50,294 nt of DNA from Oscillospiraceae bacterium (GTDB lineage Bacteria > Bacillota > Clostridia > Oscillospirales > Ruminococcaceae), in contig JALEMR010000059.1 of assembly GCA_022768245.1 (NCBI GenBank), positions 1 to 50,294 of the forward strand, read 5' to 3'. Below the pieces are notes generated by a model. That model worked only from the letters and a program-made list of their open reading frames with translations. It had not been told where the DNA came from and searched no databases. This document shows, one piece after another, positions 40,328 to 49,446 of the stretch. The first letter of the stretch is position 1. Every line of letters starts with the position of its first letter. The position numbers and the translations under genes are program-made.

Positions 40328-41119
40328 ATGGGCGTTGTTATCGGCGTGGTGAACCAGAAGGGCGGCGTTGGAAAGAGTACGACTTCAATTAATGTGTCCG
40401 CCGGGCTGGGCGCACTCGGGAAAAAAGTCCTGCTGATAGATTTCGACCCACAGGGGAACTCTACCACCGGATTTGGAATTAAGAAAAAGACCCTTGATAC
40501 CTCAATATATGAGATAATCATGGGCGAGGCACGTCCGCAGGAGGGTATCATCAAAACCAGATACAAAAACGTTGATATCATTCCGGCAACAAGCATGTTT
40601 TCAGAGGCGGAATTACAGCTTGCGGAGGTGGAAAAGCGGAACTATCAACTCAGAAAAGTTATATTACAGGTGAGGGACAACTACGATGTGATCATCGTGG
40701 ACTGCCTGCCCTCGCTTGGAGTGCTGGCGATAAACGCTCTGGTGGCATGCGACAGGATAATCGTACCTATGGTGTGCGAGCCTTTCGCACTGGAGGGACT
40801 TGCTCAGCTCATGCAGACTGTAAAAAAGGTAAAGCGCGCCGCAAACAAGGATCTTCAGCTTATGGGCATAGTGTTCACGATGCTGGACAGACGACTGCTT
40901 GCAAGCAACGAAATAATGCGCGATATCAAGAGGACTTTCCCGTCTGACGTGATATTCAAGACCGAAATACCAAGAAACGTGAGGATAACCGAGGCGCAGA
41001 GCCACGGCGAACCTATCATATTCTATGACAAAAATTCGAAGGGCGCTGATACATACAAGCGGCTTTCAAAGGAAGTGCTGGAAAAGATACGCGAAATGGA
41101 GAGAAGAAATGAGCAATAA
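40328..41119 (+). CDS. parA: Chromosome-partitioning ATPase ParA (Soj), copy 2
   Basis: A 263-residue ParA ATPase. P-loop NQKGGVGKSTTS, A' motif DFDPQGNSTTGFG and Walker B VIIVDCLPSLG are intact, with Cys-Leu where copy 1 has Ser-Pro. It lacks the Lys-rich tail of copy 1. GGGGAG seven bases upstream picks this ATG over one eight codons earlier. By eye under half identical to ParA1, so the two are not recent duplicates. It overlaps parB2 by eleven bases. Confidence 0.94.
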   Translation: MGVVIGVVNQKGGVGKSTTSINVSAGLGALGKKVLLIDFDPQGNSTTGFGIKKKTLDTSIYEIIMGEARPQEGIIKTRYKNVDIIPATSMFSEAELQLAEVEKRNYQLRKVILQVRDNYDVIIVDCLPSLGVLAINALVACDRIIVPMVCEPFALEGLAQLMQTVKKVKRAANKDLQLMGIVFTMLDRRLLASNEIMRDIKRTFPSDVIFKTEIPRNVRITEAQSHGEPIIFYDKNSKGADTYKRLSKEVLEKIREMERRNEQ

Positions 41120-41957
41120 AAGGATCGGCGGTGATTTCAGCAGCCTCTTCGACGATAACAGCATGGAGGAGTCCGAGGGGCTGAGAATGCTTCGCATATC
41201 CGAGATCGAGCCGAACAAATCCCAGCCGCGAAAGGTCTTTGATAAGGAGGCTATGGAGCAGCTGGCGGCTTCAATACAGCAGAACGGAGTGCTTCAGCCG
41301 TTACTGGTGCGTCCGCTTGCTACGGGAAATTATCAGATAATCGCCGGCGAAAGACGGTGGAGAGCCGCAAAGATCGCAGGTTTAAGCGAAGTTCCCGTGG
41401 TGGTGAGAGACGATCTGTCGGAGGAACAGGTCATGCAGGTGGCGCTTATCGAGAACCTGCAGAGAGAAAACCTCAACCCGATAGAGGAAGCGCAGGGCTA
41501 CAAAGAACTGATAGACACATATAAAATGACCCAGGATCAGCTGGCAAAGACCCTTGGCAGGGCGCGTTCCTCCATTGCGAACAGCCTGGGACTGCTCACG
41601 CTTCCGATAGGCGTGCGCGACCTGCTGTCGGACGGCAGGCTGTCAATGGGACACTGCAAGGCGCTGAAGGCAATAAAGGACCCTGCGCTGATGTCTGAAA
41701 TAGCAGTCAGGGCGGCGGAGGGCGAGCTTAGCGTCCGCAGCATTGAGGCTATCGCAAAACGAGAAGCAAAGCGCGATGAGGAAATGAAGCAGGTGAAGCC
41801 CCGAATGGCGTATTACACCGAGGTGGAAATGAGCCTTTCCGAGGCGCTGGGCACTAAGGTGCGTATCTGCGAGGGCAAAAAGACCAACACGCTTCAGATA
41901 AGCTTCGAGGACAAGGATCAGCTGGAGGGGATACTTCGGCTGATGGACGTAAAATAA
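41109..41957 (+). CDS. parB: Chromosome-partitioning protein ParB, copy 2
   Basis: A 282-residue ParB. CTP motifs GERRWRA and ENLQRENLNPIEEA and the HTH segment GRARSSIANSLGLL (Arg as in parS-binding ParBs) are complete, and the C-terminal dimer region matches copy 1. The N-terminus is different: NKRIGGDFSSLFDDNS replaces the standard GLGxGLDAIF ParA-stimulating motif, retaining only the end. This suggests co-variation with ParA2. The start overlaps the end of parA2. Confidence 0.94.
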   Translation: MSNKRIGGDFSSLFDDNSMEESEGLRMLRISEIEPNKSQPRKVFDKEAMEQLAASIQQNGVLQPLLVRPLATGNYQIIAGERRWRAAKIAGLSEVPVVVRDDLSEEQVMQVALIENLQRENLNPIEEAQGYKELIDTYKMTQDQLAKTLGRARSSIANSLGLLTLPIGVRDLLSDGRLSMGHCKALKAIKDPALMSEIAVRAAEGELSVRSIEAIAKREAKRDEEMKQVKPRMAYYTEVEMSLSEALGTKVRICEGKKTNTLQISFEDKDQLEGILRLMDVK

Positions 41958-42011
41958 ATCGCTGAATAACAGGCAAGCAGCCTGAAATCCATAAAAAGAA
42001 AGGCAAAGAAA

Positions 42012-43295
42012 ATGATAGACATTAAGTTTTTAAGAGAAAATCCCGATGTCGTAAAGGAGAACATCAGAAAGAAATTCCAGGACAGCAAGCTGCCGCTGGT
42101 GGACGAGGTCATCGAGCTGGACGCTCAGCTGCGCAAGGCTCAGCAGAGGGGGGACTCTCTCAGAGCCGACAGAAACCGCATTTCCAAGGAGATAGGCGGC
42201 TTCATGGCAAAGGGGCAGAAGGACGAGGCTGAAAAGGCGAAGGCTCAGGTCAAGGAGTTCTCCGATGAACTGGCGGCGCTGGAGAAGCAGGAAGAGGAGC
42301 TTTCCGAGAAAGTAAAGAAGATCATGATGACGATCCCGAACATCATCGACCCCTCTGTTCCTATCGGAAAGGACGACAGCGAGAATGTCGAGATAAAGCG
42401 CTACGGCGAGCCTGTCGTTCCGGATTTTGAGATCCCGTATCACAGCGAGATCATGGAGCGCCTGAACGGTATCGACCTCGACAGCGCAAGACGAGTTGCA
42501 GGAAACGGCTTCTACTATCTCATGGGTGATATCGCAAGACTGCACTCTGCGGTGCTGACGTATGCAAGGGATTTCATGATCGACCGCGGCTTCACCTACT
42601 GCATTCCGCCGTATATGATCCGCTCCAATGTCGTTACCGGCGTAATGAGCTTTGCGGAAATGGACGCAATGATGTATAAGATTGAGGGCGAGGATCTGTA
42701 TCTTATCGGCACATCTGAGCACTCCATGATAGGAAAGTTCATAGATACTATTATTGAGGAGGACACTCTGCCCAGAACGCTCACCAGCTATTCCCCCTGC
42801 TTCCGCAAGGAAAAGGGCGCGCACGGTATCGAGGAGCGCGGAGTATACAGGATCCACCAGTTTGAGAAGCAGGAGATGATCGTTGTCTGCAAGCCCGAGG
42901 AGTCCATGATGTGGTTCGACAGGCTGTGGCAGAATACCGTTGACCTGTTCCGCTCCATGGATATCCCGGTTAGAACGATCGAGTGCTGCTCCGGCGACCT
43001 TGCCGACCTCAAGGTAAAGAGCTACGACGTTGAGGCATGGTCTCCCAGACAGAAGAAGTATTTCGAGGTAGGCAGCTGCTCCAATCTCGGCGACGCCCAG
43101 GCGCGCAGACTGAAGATCAGGGTGAACGGCGCGGACGGAAAGAAGTACTTCGCGCACACTCTCAACAACACCGTTGTGGCACCGCCCAGAATGCTCATCG
43201 CTTTCCTGGAGAACAATCTCAACGCGGACGGCAGCGTAAATATTCCCGAGGTGCTAAGACCCTACATGGGCGGCAAGTCCAAGATCGGCGGCTGA
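42012..43295 (+). CDS. serS: Seryl-tRNA synthetase, copy 2
   Basis: A 427-residue synthetase, the most similar of the duplicated pairs (about 85 percent by eye). Motif 2 SYSPCFRKEKGAHGIEERGVYRIHQFEK is identical to copy 1 and motif 3 NNTVVAPPRMLIAFLENN nearly so; differences concentrate in the N-terminal coiled coil. It starts 54 bases after parB2, probably in one transcript, without a T-box leader. Both synthetases look active. Confidence 0.95.
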   Translation: MIDIKFLRENPDVVKENIRKKFQDSKLPLVDEVIELDAQLRKAQQRGDSLRADRNRISKEIGGFMAKGQKDEAEKAKAQVKEFSDELAALEKQEEELSEKVKKIMMTIPNIIDPSVPIGKDDSENVEIKRYGEPVVPDFEIPYHSEIMERLNGIDLDSARRVAGNGFYYLMGDIARLHSAVLTYARDFMIDRGFTYCIPPYMIRSNVVTGVMSFAEMDAMMYKIEGEDLYLIGTSEHSMIGKFIDTIIEEDTLPRTLTSYSPCFRKEKGAHGIEERGVYRIHQFEKQEMIVVCKPEESMMWFDRLWQNTVDLFRSMDIPVRTIECCSGDLADLKVKSYDVEAWSPRQKKYFEVGSCSNLGDAQARRLKIRVNGADGKKYFAHTLNNTVVAPPRMLIAFLENNLNADGSVNIPEVLRPYMGGKSKIGG

Positions 43296-43335
43296 TATCT
43301 GCGTGAAACAAATATGTTAAAGACTGAATGAAAAG

Positions 43336-43376
43336 GGGGCAGGGAAAACCGGCGCGTTGTGTCGGCTTTCTCTGCC
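43336..43376 (+). terminator. Possible terminator after serS2
   Basis: GGCAGGGAAA and TTTCTCTGCC pair with a bulge around an inner CCG/CGG; the following TGCTATTTATTA is T-poor, so strength is uncertain. Confidence 0.45.
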
Positions 43377-43424
43377 TGCTATTTATTAGAGTGCGGATAT
43401 GCTGAATAGAGCAGGGCGGCGGCT

Positions 43425-43440
43425 CTGCTGAATTCAGCAG
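43425..43440. promoter_or_regulatory. 16-base perfect palindrome upstream of the ABC operon
   Basis: CTGCTGAATTCAGCAG lies 33 bases before the ABC ATPase gene and overlaps a second hairpin AGAGCAG/CTCTGCT. It has the look of an operator; the regulator is unknown. Confidence 0.5.
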
Positions 43441-43473
43441 TTCCAGATTTTCTGAATTGAAACGGAGTATAAT

Positions 43474-44175
43474 ATGGCTTTTGTAACACTAGAGAATGTA
43501 TACAAGCGGTATCACATGGGCGAGGTCACGATCAACGCCGCTGACGGTATGAGCTTTGACATAGAAAAGGGAGAATTCGCGATAATCGTGGGGCCCAGCG
43601 GCTCCGGAAAGACCACCGTGCTGAATATGCTGGGCGGAATGGACAGCTGCGACGAGGGTATAATCAGCGTTGACGGTTCCCGGGTGGACAGATTTAACCG
43701 CAGGCAGCTCACAAATTACCGCAGGTATGATGTTGGCTTTATTTTCCAGTTCTACAACCTTATGCCGAACCTCACCGCAAAGGAGAACGTGGAGCTGGCG
43801 GCGCAGACCACAAAGGATTTCATTCCGGCGGTGGAGATACTAAAGAAAGTCGGTCTGGGGGAAAGGCTGAATAACTTCCCGGCGCAGCTCTCCGGCGGCG
43901 AGCAGCAGCGTGTATCCATTGCCCGTGCGCTCAGCAAGAAGCCGAAGCTGATGCTGTGCGACGAGCCTACCGGGGCGCTGGATTACAACACCGGAAAGGT
44001 GATACTGAAGCTGCTTCAGGACACCTGCCGTATCGACGGAATGACAGTGATCCTTGTTACCCACAACACGGCGATAGCGCCGATGGCGGACAGGGTGATA
44101 AAGATAAAGAACAGCCGCGTGGAGGATATCATAAAGAACGATGACCCCACTCCGGTCGAAGAAATTGAGTGGTAA
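43474..44175 (+). CDS. ABC transporter ATP-binding protein (LolD/MacB type)
   Basis: A 233-residue ATPase with Walker [18 protein letters not shown]-loop [11 protein letters not shown], signature [15 protein letters not shown], Walker [13 protein letters not shown] and H-loop VTHNT. The PTGALD type pairs with FtsX-like permeases, and one follows 12 bases downstream. GGAG six bases before the ATG sets the start. Exporters of this class move peptides, lipoproteins or drugs, or act by mechanotransmission; the substrate here is unknown. Confidence 0.92.
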   Translation: MAFVTLENVYKRYHMGEVTINAADGMSFDIEKGEFAIIVGPSGSGKTTVLNMLGGMDSCDEGIISVDGSRVDRFNRRQLTNYRRYDVGFIFQFYNLMPNLTAKENVELAAQTTKDFIPAVEILKKVGLGERLNNFPAQLSGGEQQRVSIARALSKKPKLMLCDEPTGALDYNTGKVILKLLQDTCRIDGMTVILVTHNTAIAPMADRVIKIKNSRVEDIIKNDDPTPVEEIEW

Positions 44176-44187
44176 AGAGGTATCAGG

Positions 44188-47100
44188 GTGAAAGCAGCAA
44201 CCAGAAATATTTTCAGGGAGATAGCTAAGACAAAGAACCGTTTTTTCTCGATATTCACTATCTGCGCTATCGGGGTCGGGTTTTTCAGCGGCGTCAGGGC
44301 TACTCCGGACGATATGAAGATCACAGCGGATAATTACTACGATTCCCATGAACTGTTTGATCTCCGTGTTATGTCAACTTTCGGGCTGACAGAGGGGGAT
44401 CTCCAGGCGATATCAGAGGTGGAGGGCGTGGATCATGTGTCCGCCTCTAAATATACAGACTTGACCCTGAGTTATAACGGTCATGATTATAACACAAGGG
44501 TGTATTCCCTGGGCGAGAACAACGATATGAACCGGATCGATCTCACCGGCGGAAGAATGCCCCAGGCGGATAACGAGTGCATTCTCAATTCAAACAAGCT
44601 CCGCGAGGGCATGGAGATCGGCGGCAGGGTGGTGATGTCCGATCCCACCGGCGCGGAGGAATTTCCCTTAAAATACACCGAATACACGATCGTGGGTACC
44701 TTCGACACGCCGATGTATGTTTCGGCGACGCAGAGGGGCAGCACCACTATCGGCAACGGCTCTCTCCAGGCGTTCATGTATGTGAATGAGAGCAACTTCA
44801 CCCAGGAAGTCTACACAGAGATCTATGTACAAAGCGACAGAATGAAGGGCGTTCAGAGCTATTCCGACGAATACGAACAGTTCAGGGACGATCTTGAGGA
44901 CAAGCTTGAGGAACTCGGCATAACGCGCAGCGAGATACGCTATGACGAGGTCATCGGCGAGGCTCAGCAGGAGATAGCCGACGGAGAGAGGGAGCTTGAG
45001 GAGGGCAGGACAGACGGTCAGAAAGAGCTTGACGACGCAAAGGCAAAGCTGGACGACGCGGCGCAGCAGATAGCCGACGGCGAAAAAGAGCTTGCCGACG
45101 CGAAAGCGGAGCTTGACGACGGTCAGGCGCAGATCGACGAAGCCCGGCAGACGCTTGCGGACGCAAAGTCGGAGATAGACGAGGGCTGGGCGGAGCTTGA
45201 TGAGAACCGGAAAAAGCTGGACGAAGCAGCGGAGGTTCTGGACGACAGCAGAAAGCAGCTTTCTGACGGAAAGAAGCAGCTGGACGAGGCAAAGGCAACT
45301 CTTGACAAAAGCAAGCAGGACCTGGACGACGGACAGGCTGAGACAGACAGCCAGAGGGCGGCTCTGCAGGAAGGCAGGGCGCAGCTTGACGAGGGAAAAA
45401 AGCAGCTTCAGCAGGGACAGGCGGACTATGAAGCAGGTCTTGCGGAGTATAACAAAAGGCTGGCTGAATACGAGCAGGGCATGGAGCAATACAACGCCGG
45501 GGTCGCCGCGGTGGAGCAGCTGGAAGCCATTCTCGGCAGCGATAATGAGCAGGTGATACAGCAGAAAGCGGCGCTCGCCGCAGCAAAGCAGCAGCTTGAC
45601 GAAGGCAAGGCGCAGCTGGACGGAGCAAAGGCGCAGCTTGACGAAAGCAAGGCGCTTCTGGATCAGAACGCGGCGCTTATCGCGGAGAAAGAGCAGCAGT
45701 TTGCTGACGGAGAAGAACAGCTTGCGGCGGCGCAGGCAAAGATTGACGAGGGGCGCAGGCAGTACGAGGACGGTCTTGCGCAGTATAATGAGAAGTACGC
45801 GGAATATGAGGAGGGCGTGCGCCGGTATAACGAAGGCTACGCGGAGTATTCCGACGGGCTGAAGCAGCTGGCGGACGGCAGAAATACCCTCAGGGACGCT
45901 GAAAAGGAATACAACGACGGTCTGGCGGAGTTTAACGAAAAGGAGCAGGAGTTCCTGGACGGAAAGCAGAAGTACGAGGACGGCGTTAAGGAGCTTGAGG
46001 ACGCAAAACGGGAATACAGCGACGGTCTTAAAGAGTACCGGGAGGGCGTTGAGACCTTTAACAGGGAGATATCCGACGCCGAGAAAAAGATAGCCGACGC
46101 AAAGCAGAAGATCGCGGACGCAGGCGAAGCAAAGTGGTATCTTTTCACCCGTGACGATAATCCGGGATATGCCGAGTATTCCAGCAACGCAGAGAGAATA
46201 GGGAAGATCTCCGCGATATTCCCGGTGTTCTTCCTGCTGGTGGCGGCTCTGGTCTGCCTTACCACCATGTCGAGAATGGTCGAGGAACAGCGAATGCAGA
46301 TCGGCACGCTGAAATCCCTGGGCTATTCCAACGCAGTCGTCATGCGGCAGTATCTCATGTATGCGGTGATCGCGGCGGCTTCGGGAAGCCTTATCGGGGC
46401 GTTTATCGGAATGTTCCTGTTCCCGTATATCATCATGTTTGCATATAGCATGATGTATATTATGACCGATTTCTACTTTAAGTTAAGTCCGTGGAATTTA
46501 ACAATATCCACATTGAGCATGGTCGCGGCTATCGGTCTGACCGTGTTCCTCACCGTCAGAAAAGCGCTGAGGGAAACGCCTGCGGAGCTTATGCGCCCGA
46601 AAGCCCCCAAAGCCGGAAAGCGCGTTTTGCTGGAGAAGATCGGCTTTATCTGGAACAGGCTGTCGTTTTTCGGAAAGGTCTCCGGCAGAAATCTGTTCCG
46701 CTATAAGCGCAGAATGTTCATGACTATCCTCGGTATCGCCGGGTGTACGGCGCTGTCCCTTACCGGCTTTGGTCTGAAGAATTCCATTAACGATATCGTT
46801 GACTTACAGTATAATGAAATAAATAATTACAGTGGGTATATTGCGTATGAGAGCGATATCAGCAACGATGAAATGCAGGGTATATACGACGCGCTGCTGG
46901 ACTATAACCCCGATACAGAGTACACCCGTGCGCTCATCAAGCAGTACACGCTTTCCTCTGACGGCGGAAATGTGCAGTGCTACGTCACGGCGGTGGAGGA
47001 CACCGGGATATTCGAGGACATGATAAATTTCCGGGAGAGAAAGTCCGGCAGGGAGATCAGCTTTGACTCGGCGCAGGACGGAATTATCGTCACCGAAAAA

Positions 47101-47814
47101 ATGACAAAGCTGCTTGACGTAAAGCAGGGGGACAGCGTGACCCTGAGAATTAGCGACAGCGAGGCACGGGAGGTCACTATCGGGGCTGTCACCGAGCATT
47201 ACGCCAGCCACTATATGTATATTTCGCAGGAAAAATACGCAGAGTTATTCGGCAAAGCGCCGGAGTTCAACATTGTGTACTTCCGCAACGGTATCGGCGA
47301 CGACGAGGCAGTCCAGGACGAGTTCAGCGAAAAAATGCTGGCGGTGGACGGAGTGCTGAGCGTCCAGATGAACGCCGGAGCTTCCAACACATTCAGCAGC
47401 ATGATGAAGATAATGGATCTGGTAGTTATCGTGCTGATAGCCTCCGCAGGCGCTCTGGCGTTCGTGGTGCTGTATAATCTCACCAACGTTAATATTACCG
47501 AGCGTATACGGGAGATAGCAACACTAAAGGTGCTTGGCTTCTACGATAAAGAGGTTTCGAGCTATGTGTTCCGGGAGAACAATATACTCTCGGTTATGGG
47601 AGCGGCGATCGGTCTGGGGCTTGGCGTGGTGCTCTGCCAGTTCATCATACAGACCGCTGAGATAGACGAGGTGATGTTCGGCAGAAATATCCACCCGTTG
47701 TCGTTCTTGTGGGCGTTCATTATCACTGTGGCGTTTTCGCTGGTGGTAAATCTCATCATGCGCAGGGATCTGAAAAAGATCAGCATGGTGGAGTCGCTGA
47801 AATCGGTGGAATGA
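44188..47814 (+). CDS. FtsX-like ABC permease with a very long coiled-coil ectodomain
   Basis: A 1208-residue permease. One membrane segment near residues 15-35 (FFSIFTICAIGVGFFSGV) is followed by a MacB-like extracytoplasmic domain to about residue 250. Residues about 255-650 are a repetitive Glu/Asp/Lys/Ala coiled coil built of short units such as LDDAKAKLDDAAQQIADGEKE. Two FtsX domains follow, three segments around 670-790 (IFPVFFLLVAALVCLTTMSRM) and three in the last 120 residues, separated by a second extracytoplasmic domain. Start is GTG with GAGG upstream. The coiled coil is encoded by internally similar DNA and may vary in length between strains. Confidence 0.87.
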   Translation: MKAATRNIFREIAKTKNRFFSIFTICAIGVGFFSGVRATPDDMKITADNYYDSHELFDLRVMSTFGLTEGDLQAISEVEGVDHVSASKYTDLTLSYNGHDYNTRVYSLGENNDMNRIDLTGGRMPQADNECILNSNKLREGMEIGGRVVMSDPTGAEEFPLKYTEYTIVGTFDTPMYVSATQRGSTTIGNGSLQAFMYVNESNFTQEVYTEIYVQSDRMKGVQSYSDEYEQFRDDLEDKLEELGITRSEIRYDEVIGEAQQEIADGERELEEGRTDGQKELDDAKAKLDDAAQQIADGEKELADAKAELDDGQAQIDEARQTLADAKSEIDEGWAELDENRKKLDEAAEVLDDSRKQLSDGKKQLDEAKATLDKSKQDLDDGQAETDSQRAALQEGRAQLDEGKKQLQQGQADYEAGLAEYNKRLAEYEQGMEQYNAGVAAVEQLEAILGSDNEQVIQQKAALAAAKQQLDEGKAQLDGAKAQLDESKALLDQNAALIAEKEQQFADGEEQLAAAQAKIDEGRRQYEDGLAQYNEKYAEYEEGVRRYNEGYAEYSDGLKQLADGRNTLRDAEKEYNDGLAEFNEKEQEFLDGKQKYEDGVKELEDAKREYSDGLKEYREGVETFNREISDAEKKIADAKQKIADAGEAKWYLFTRDDNPGYAEYSSNAERIGKISAIFPVFFLLVAALVCLTTMSRMVEEQRMQIGTLKSLGYSNAVVMRQYLMYAVIAAASGSLIGAFIGMFLFPYIIMFAYSMMYIMTDFYFKLSPWNLTISTLSMVAAIGLTVFLTVRKALRETPAELMRPKAPKAGKRVLLEKIGFIWNRLSFFGKVSGRNLFRYKRRMFMTILGIAGCTALSLTGFGLKNSINDIVDLQYNEINNYSGYIAYESDISNDEMQGIYDALLDYNPDTEYTRALIKQYTLSSDGGNVQCYVTAVEDTGIFEDMINFRERKSGREISFDSAQDGIIVTEKMTKLLDVKQGDSVTLRISDSEAREVTIGAVTEHYASHYMYISQEKYAELFGKAPEFNIVYFRNGIGDDEAVQDEFSEKMLAVDGVLSVQMNAGASNTFSSMMKIMDLVVIVLIASAGALAFVVLYNLTNVNITERIREIATLKVLGFYDKEVSSYVFRENNILSVMGAAIGLGLGVVLCQFIIQTAEIDEVMFGRNIHPLSFLWAFIITVAFSLVVNLIMRRDLKKISMVESLKSVE

Positions 47815-47871
47815 TCGCCGTAATGGAATATCAGTGATAAATATTACAAATCGTATATGGGGGAAGTTGAA

Positions 47872-48813
47872 ATGATCGAAACACTGGTGTCGGTGGGGCT
47901 TCCGGCTGATGAAGTGCTCACCATTAAAAAGAACAGTCTGCGGGGCGTTGGCTGCGAGGGCGGAAAGCGCATGGCGGTGGTGACAGGTATCCACGGCGAC
48001 GAGCTGGAGGGGCAGTTTGTCTGCTATGAGCTGGTGAAAAGGATAACCGCCAATATGTCCTATCTGAAAGGCACGGTGGATATCTACCCGTCGATAAATC
48101 CCCTGGGCATGGAGGCGGTCAGCAGGGCTGTGCCTATGTCCGGGCTGGATATGAACCGTGTGTTCCCCGGGAGCGAAAAGGGAACGGTTGCGGAGAATGT
48201 CGCGGCAACTCTCCTGGCTGACATAAAGGGCGCGGACGTATGCGTGGATATCCATGCAAGCAACATCTTTATCCGCGAGATACCCCAGGTCAGGATACCC
48301 AGCGACGACAGCGGACAGCTGCTGAAATACGCAAAAATGCTCAACACTGATTTTGTGTGGGTGCACGACTCCAACGCCGTGGGAGAGGGGTCGCTGGCGT
48401 ATTCCCTGAGAAAAGAGGGAGTGCCCACCCTGGTCATTGAAATGGGCGTGGGGCAGCGTATCACAAAGGCATATTGCAGGCAGCTGCTCACGGGAATATT
48501 CAACATAATGTCAAGACTTGGCATATGGGAGGGGCCGGTGGATAAAATATCCCACCCAATGGTAAGCACCGACGGCGCGGTAAATGTTATACACGCAGTT
48601 GAGGGCGGTATTTTTATACCCAGAGTAGAGCATAACATGTGGGTGCAGAAAGGTACAGTCATAGGCGACATCGTGACGCCTATCACAGGAACGGTCGAGG
48701 AGGAGGTAACAGCGCCGGAGGACGGGCTTATCTTCTCGCTGAGGGAATATCCCATAGTCTATGAGGGCAGCGTTATCGCCAGGATACTCAGCATGAAAAA
48801 CGGCGATATATGA
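47872..48813 (+). CDS. Succinylglutamate desuccinylase/aspartoacylase-family zinc deacylase
   Basis: A 313-residue M14-like metal-dependent deacylase. The zinc ligands are likely in GIHGDELEG (His, Glu) and the later His of DIHASN; VIEMGVGQ carries the usual catalytic Glu. A C-terminal beta domain resembles a lipoyl-like fold (VIGDIVTPITGTVEEEVTAPEDG). Substrate is unknown; arginine-degradation genes are not nearby. GGGGG eight bases upstream picks this ATG over one five codons earlier. It may be co-transcribed with the ABC genes (57-base gap). Its TGA stop is the left flank of an inverted-repeat element. Confidence 0.82.
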   Translation: MIETLVSVGLPADEVLTIKKNSLRGVGCEGGKRMAVVTGIHGDELEGQFVCYELVKRITANMSYLKGTVDIYPSINPLGMEAVSRAVPMSGLDMNRVFPGSEKGTVAENVAATLLADIKGADVCVDIHASNIFIREIPQVRIPSDDSGQLLKYAKMLNTDFVWVHDSNAVGEGSLAYSLRKEGVPTLVIEMGVGQRITKAYCRQLLTGIFNIMSRLGIWEGPVDKISHPMVSTDGAVNVIHAVEGGIFIPRVEHNMWVQKGTVIGDIVTPITGTVEEEVTAPEDGLIFSLREYPIVYEGSVIARILSMKNGDI

Positions 48814-48973
48814 TACTAATAACCATTTGAACTCAGGAAATCTTTGCAGAAATCCAGCACCGCTATCGTCGTCAAAGAAACTTGACGTACATACAGTACG
48901 CCTGCGTTTCTTTTCCTAGATATCGGTACTGCCTTTCCGCAAATCTTTTCCTTCGTTCAAACGGTTATTAGTA
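48814..48973. mobile_element. 160-base MITE-like hairpin element
   Basis: Terminal inverted repeats TACTAATAACCATTTGAAC (48814-48832) and GTTCAAACGGTTATTAGTA (48955-48973) match at 18 of 19 places, and inner segments continue the imperfect pairing (AAAGAAAC/GTTTCTTT, GATATC-type ends). TGA flanks both sides (48811-48813 and 48974-48976), fitting a 3-base target duplication; the left TGA is the stop codon of the deacylase gene. TA duplication is also possible. No coding frame inside. Confidence 0.65.
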
Positions 48974-48991
48974 TGAGGGTTTCATTCTGAC

Positions 48992-49020
48992 TTGACTTGA
49001 AATGAAAAATATGGTATCAT
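48992..49020 (+). promoter_or_regulatory. Promoter of the DtxR/MntR-family gene
   Basis: TTGACT (48992-48997), 17-base spacer, TATCAT (49015-49020), 50 bases before the ATG. Confidence 0.65.
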
Positions 49021-49069
49021 AATAATATGCAGCTGCGGCTGTGTATCATCGTATCAGAAAGGGCGAATT

Positions 49070-49441
49070 ATGAAAGGGAGAATACTTGAATCCGGTGAGG
49101 ATTATCTGGAGACAATACTGATACTGCAGAACCGCAACGGCGAGGTGCGCTCGGTGGATATCGCCACGGAAATGGATTTTTCCAAGCCCAGCGTTAGCGT
49201 TGCGATGAAAAACCTCCGGGAGCAGGAGTGCATTTCTGTGGACAAGAACGGCTATATCACCCTGACGGAAAAGGGCAGGGACATAGCCGAAAAGGTATAC
49301 GAGCGGCACATTCTGTTCACAAACTGGCTTATCTCCATGGGAGTACCCGAGGAGATAGCGGCGGCGGACGCGTGCAGGATAGAGCACTGCCTCAGCGCGG
49401 AGAGCTTCGCTGCGATAAAGCGGCATGTCAAAGGGGAGTGA
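49070..49441 (+). CDS. DtxR/MntR-family metal-dependent repressor
   Basis: A 123-residue two-domain regulator without the SH3-like third domain, as in MntR. Winged HTH: SVDIATEMDFSKPSVSVAMKNLREQ. Likely metal ligands by family alignment: D11 and E14 in SGEDYLETI, H80 in VYERHIL, and C102, E105, H106 in DACRIEHCLS. Asp at the first place is the manganese-type (MntR) choice, while Cys at 102 is the iron-type (DtxR/IdeR) choice, so metal preference cannot be assigned. The next gene follows after five bases. No metal transporter is visible in the window. Confidence 0.87.
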   Translation: MKGRILESGEDYLETILILQNRNGEVRSVDIATEMDFSKPSVSVAMKNLREQECISVDKNGYITLTEKGRDIAEKVYERHILFTNWLISMGVPEEIAAADACRIEHCLSAESFAAIKRHVKGE

Positions 49442-49446
49442 GTTTT

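Noticed and set aside
41958..42011. T-box riboswitch before serS2, or before serS1 (15033-15074)
   Set aside because: Leaders are too short and lack specifier and antiterminator structures.
42030..43157. Minus-strand open frame of 375 codons opposite serS2 (and a similar one at 14187-15014 over serS1)
   Set aside because: Both are antisense shadows that resemble each other only because the serS genes do.
44951..45628. Pro/Arg-rich minus-strand frames over the permease coiled coil
   Set aside because: They arise from the repetitive GC-rich codons of the coiled coil.
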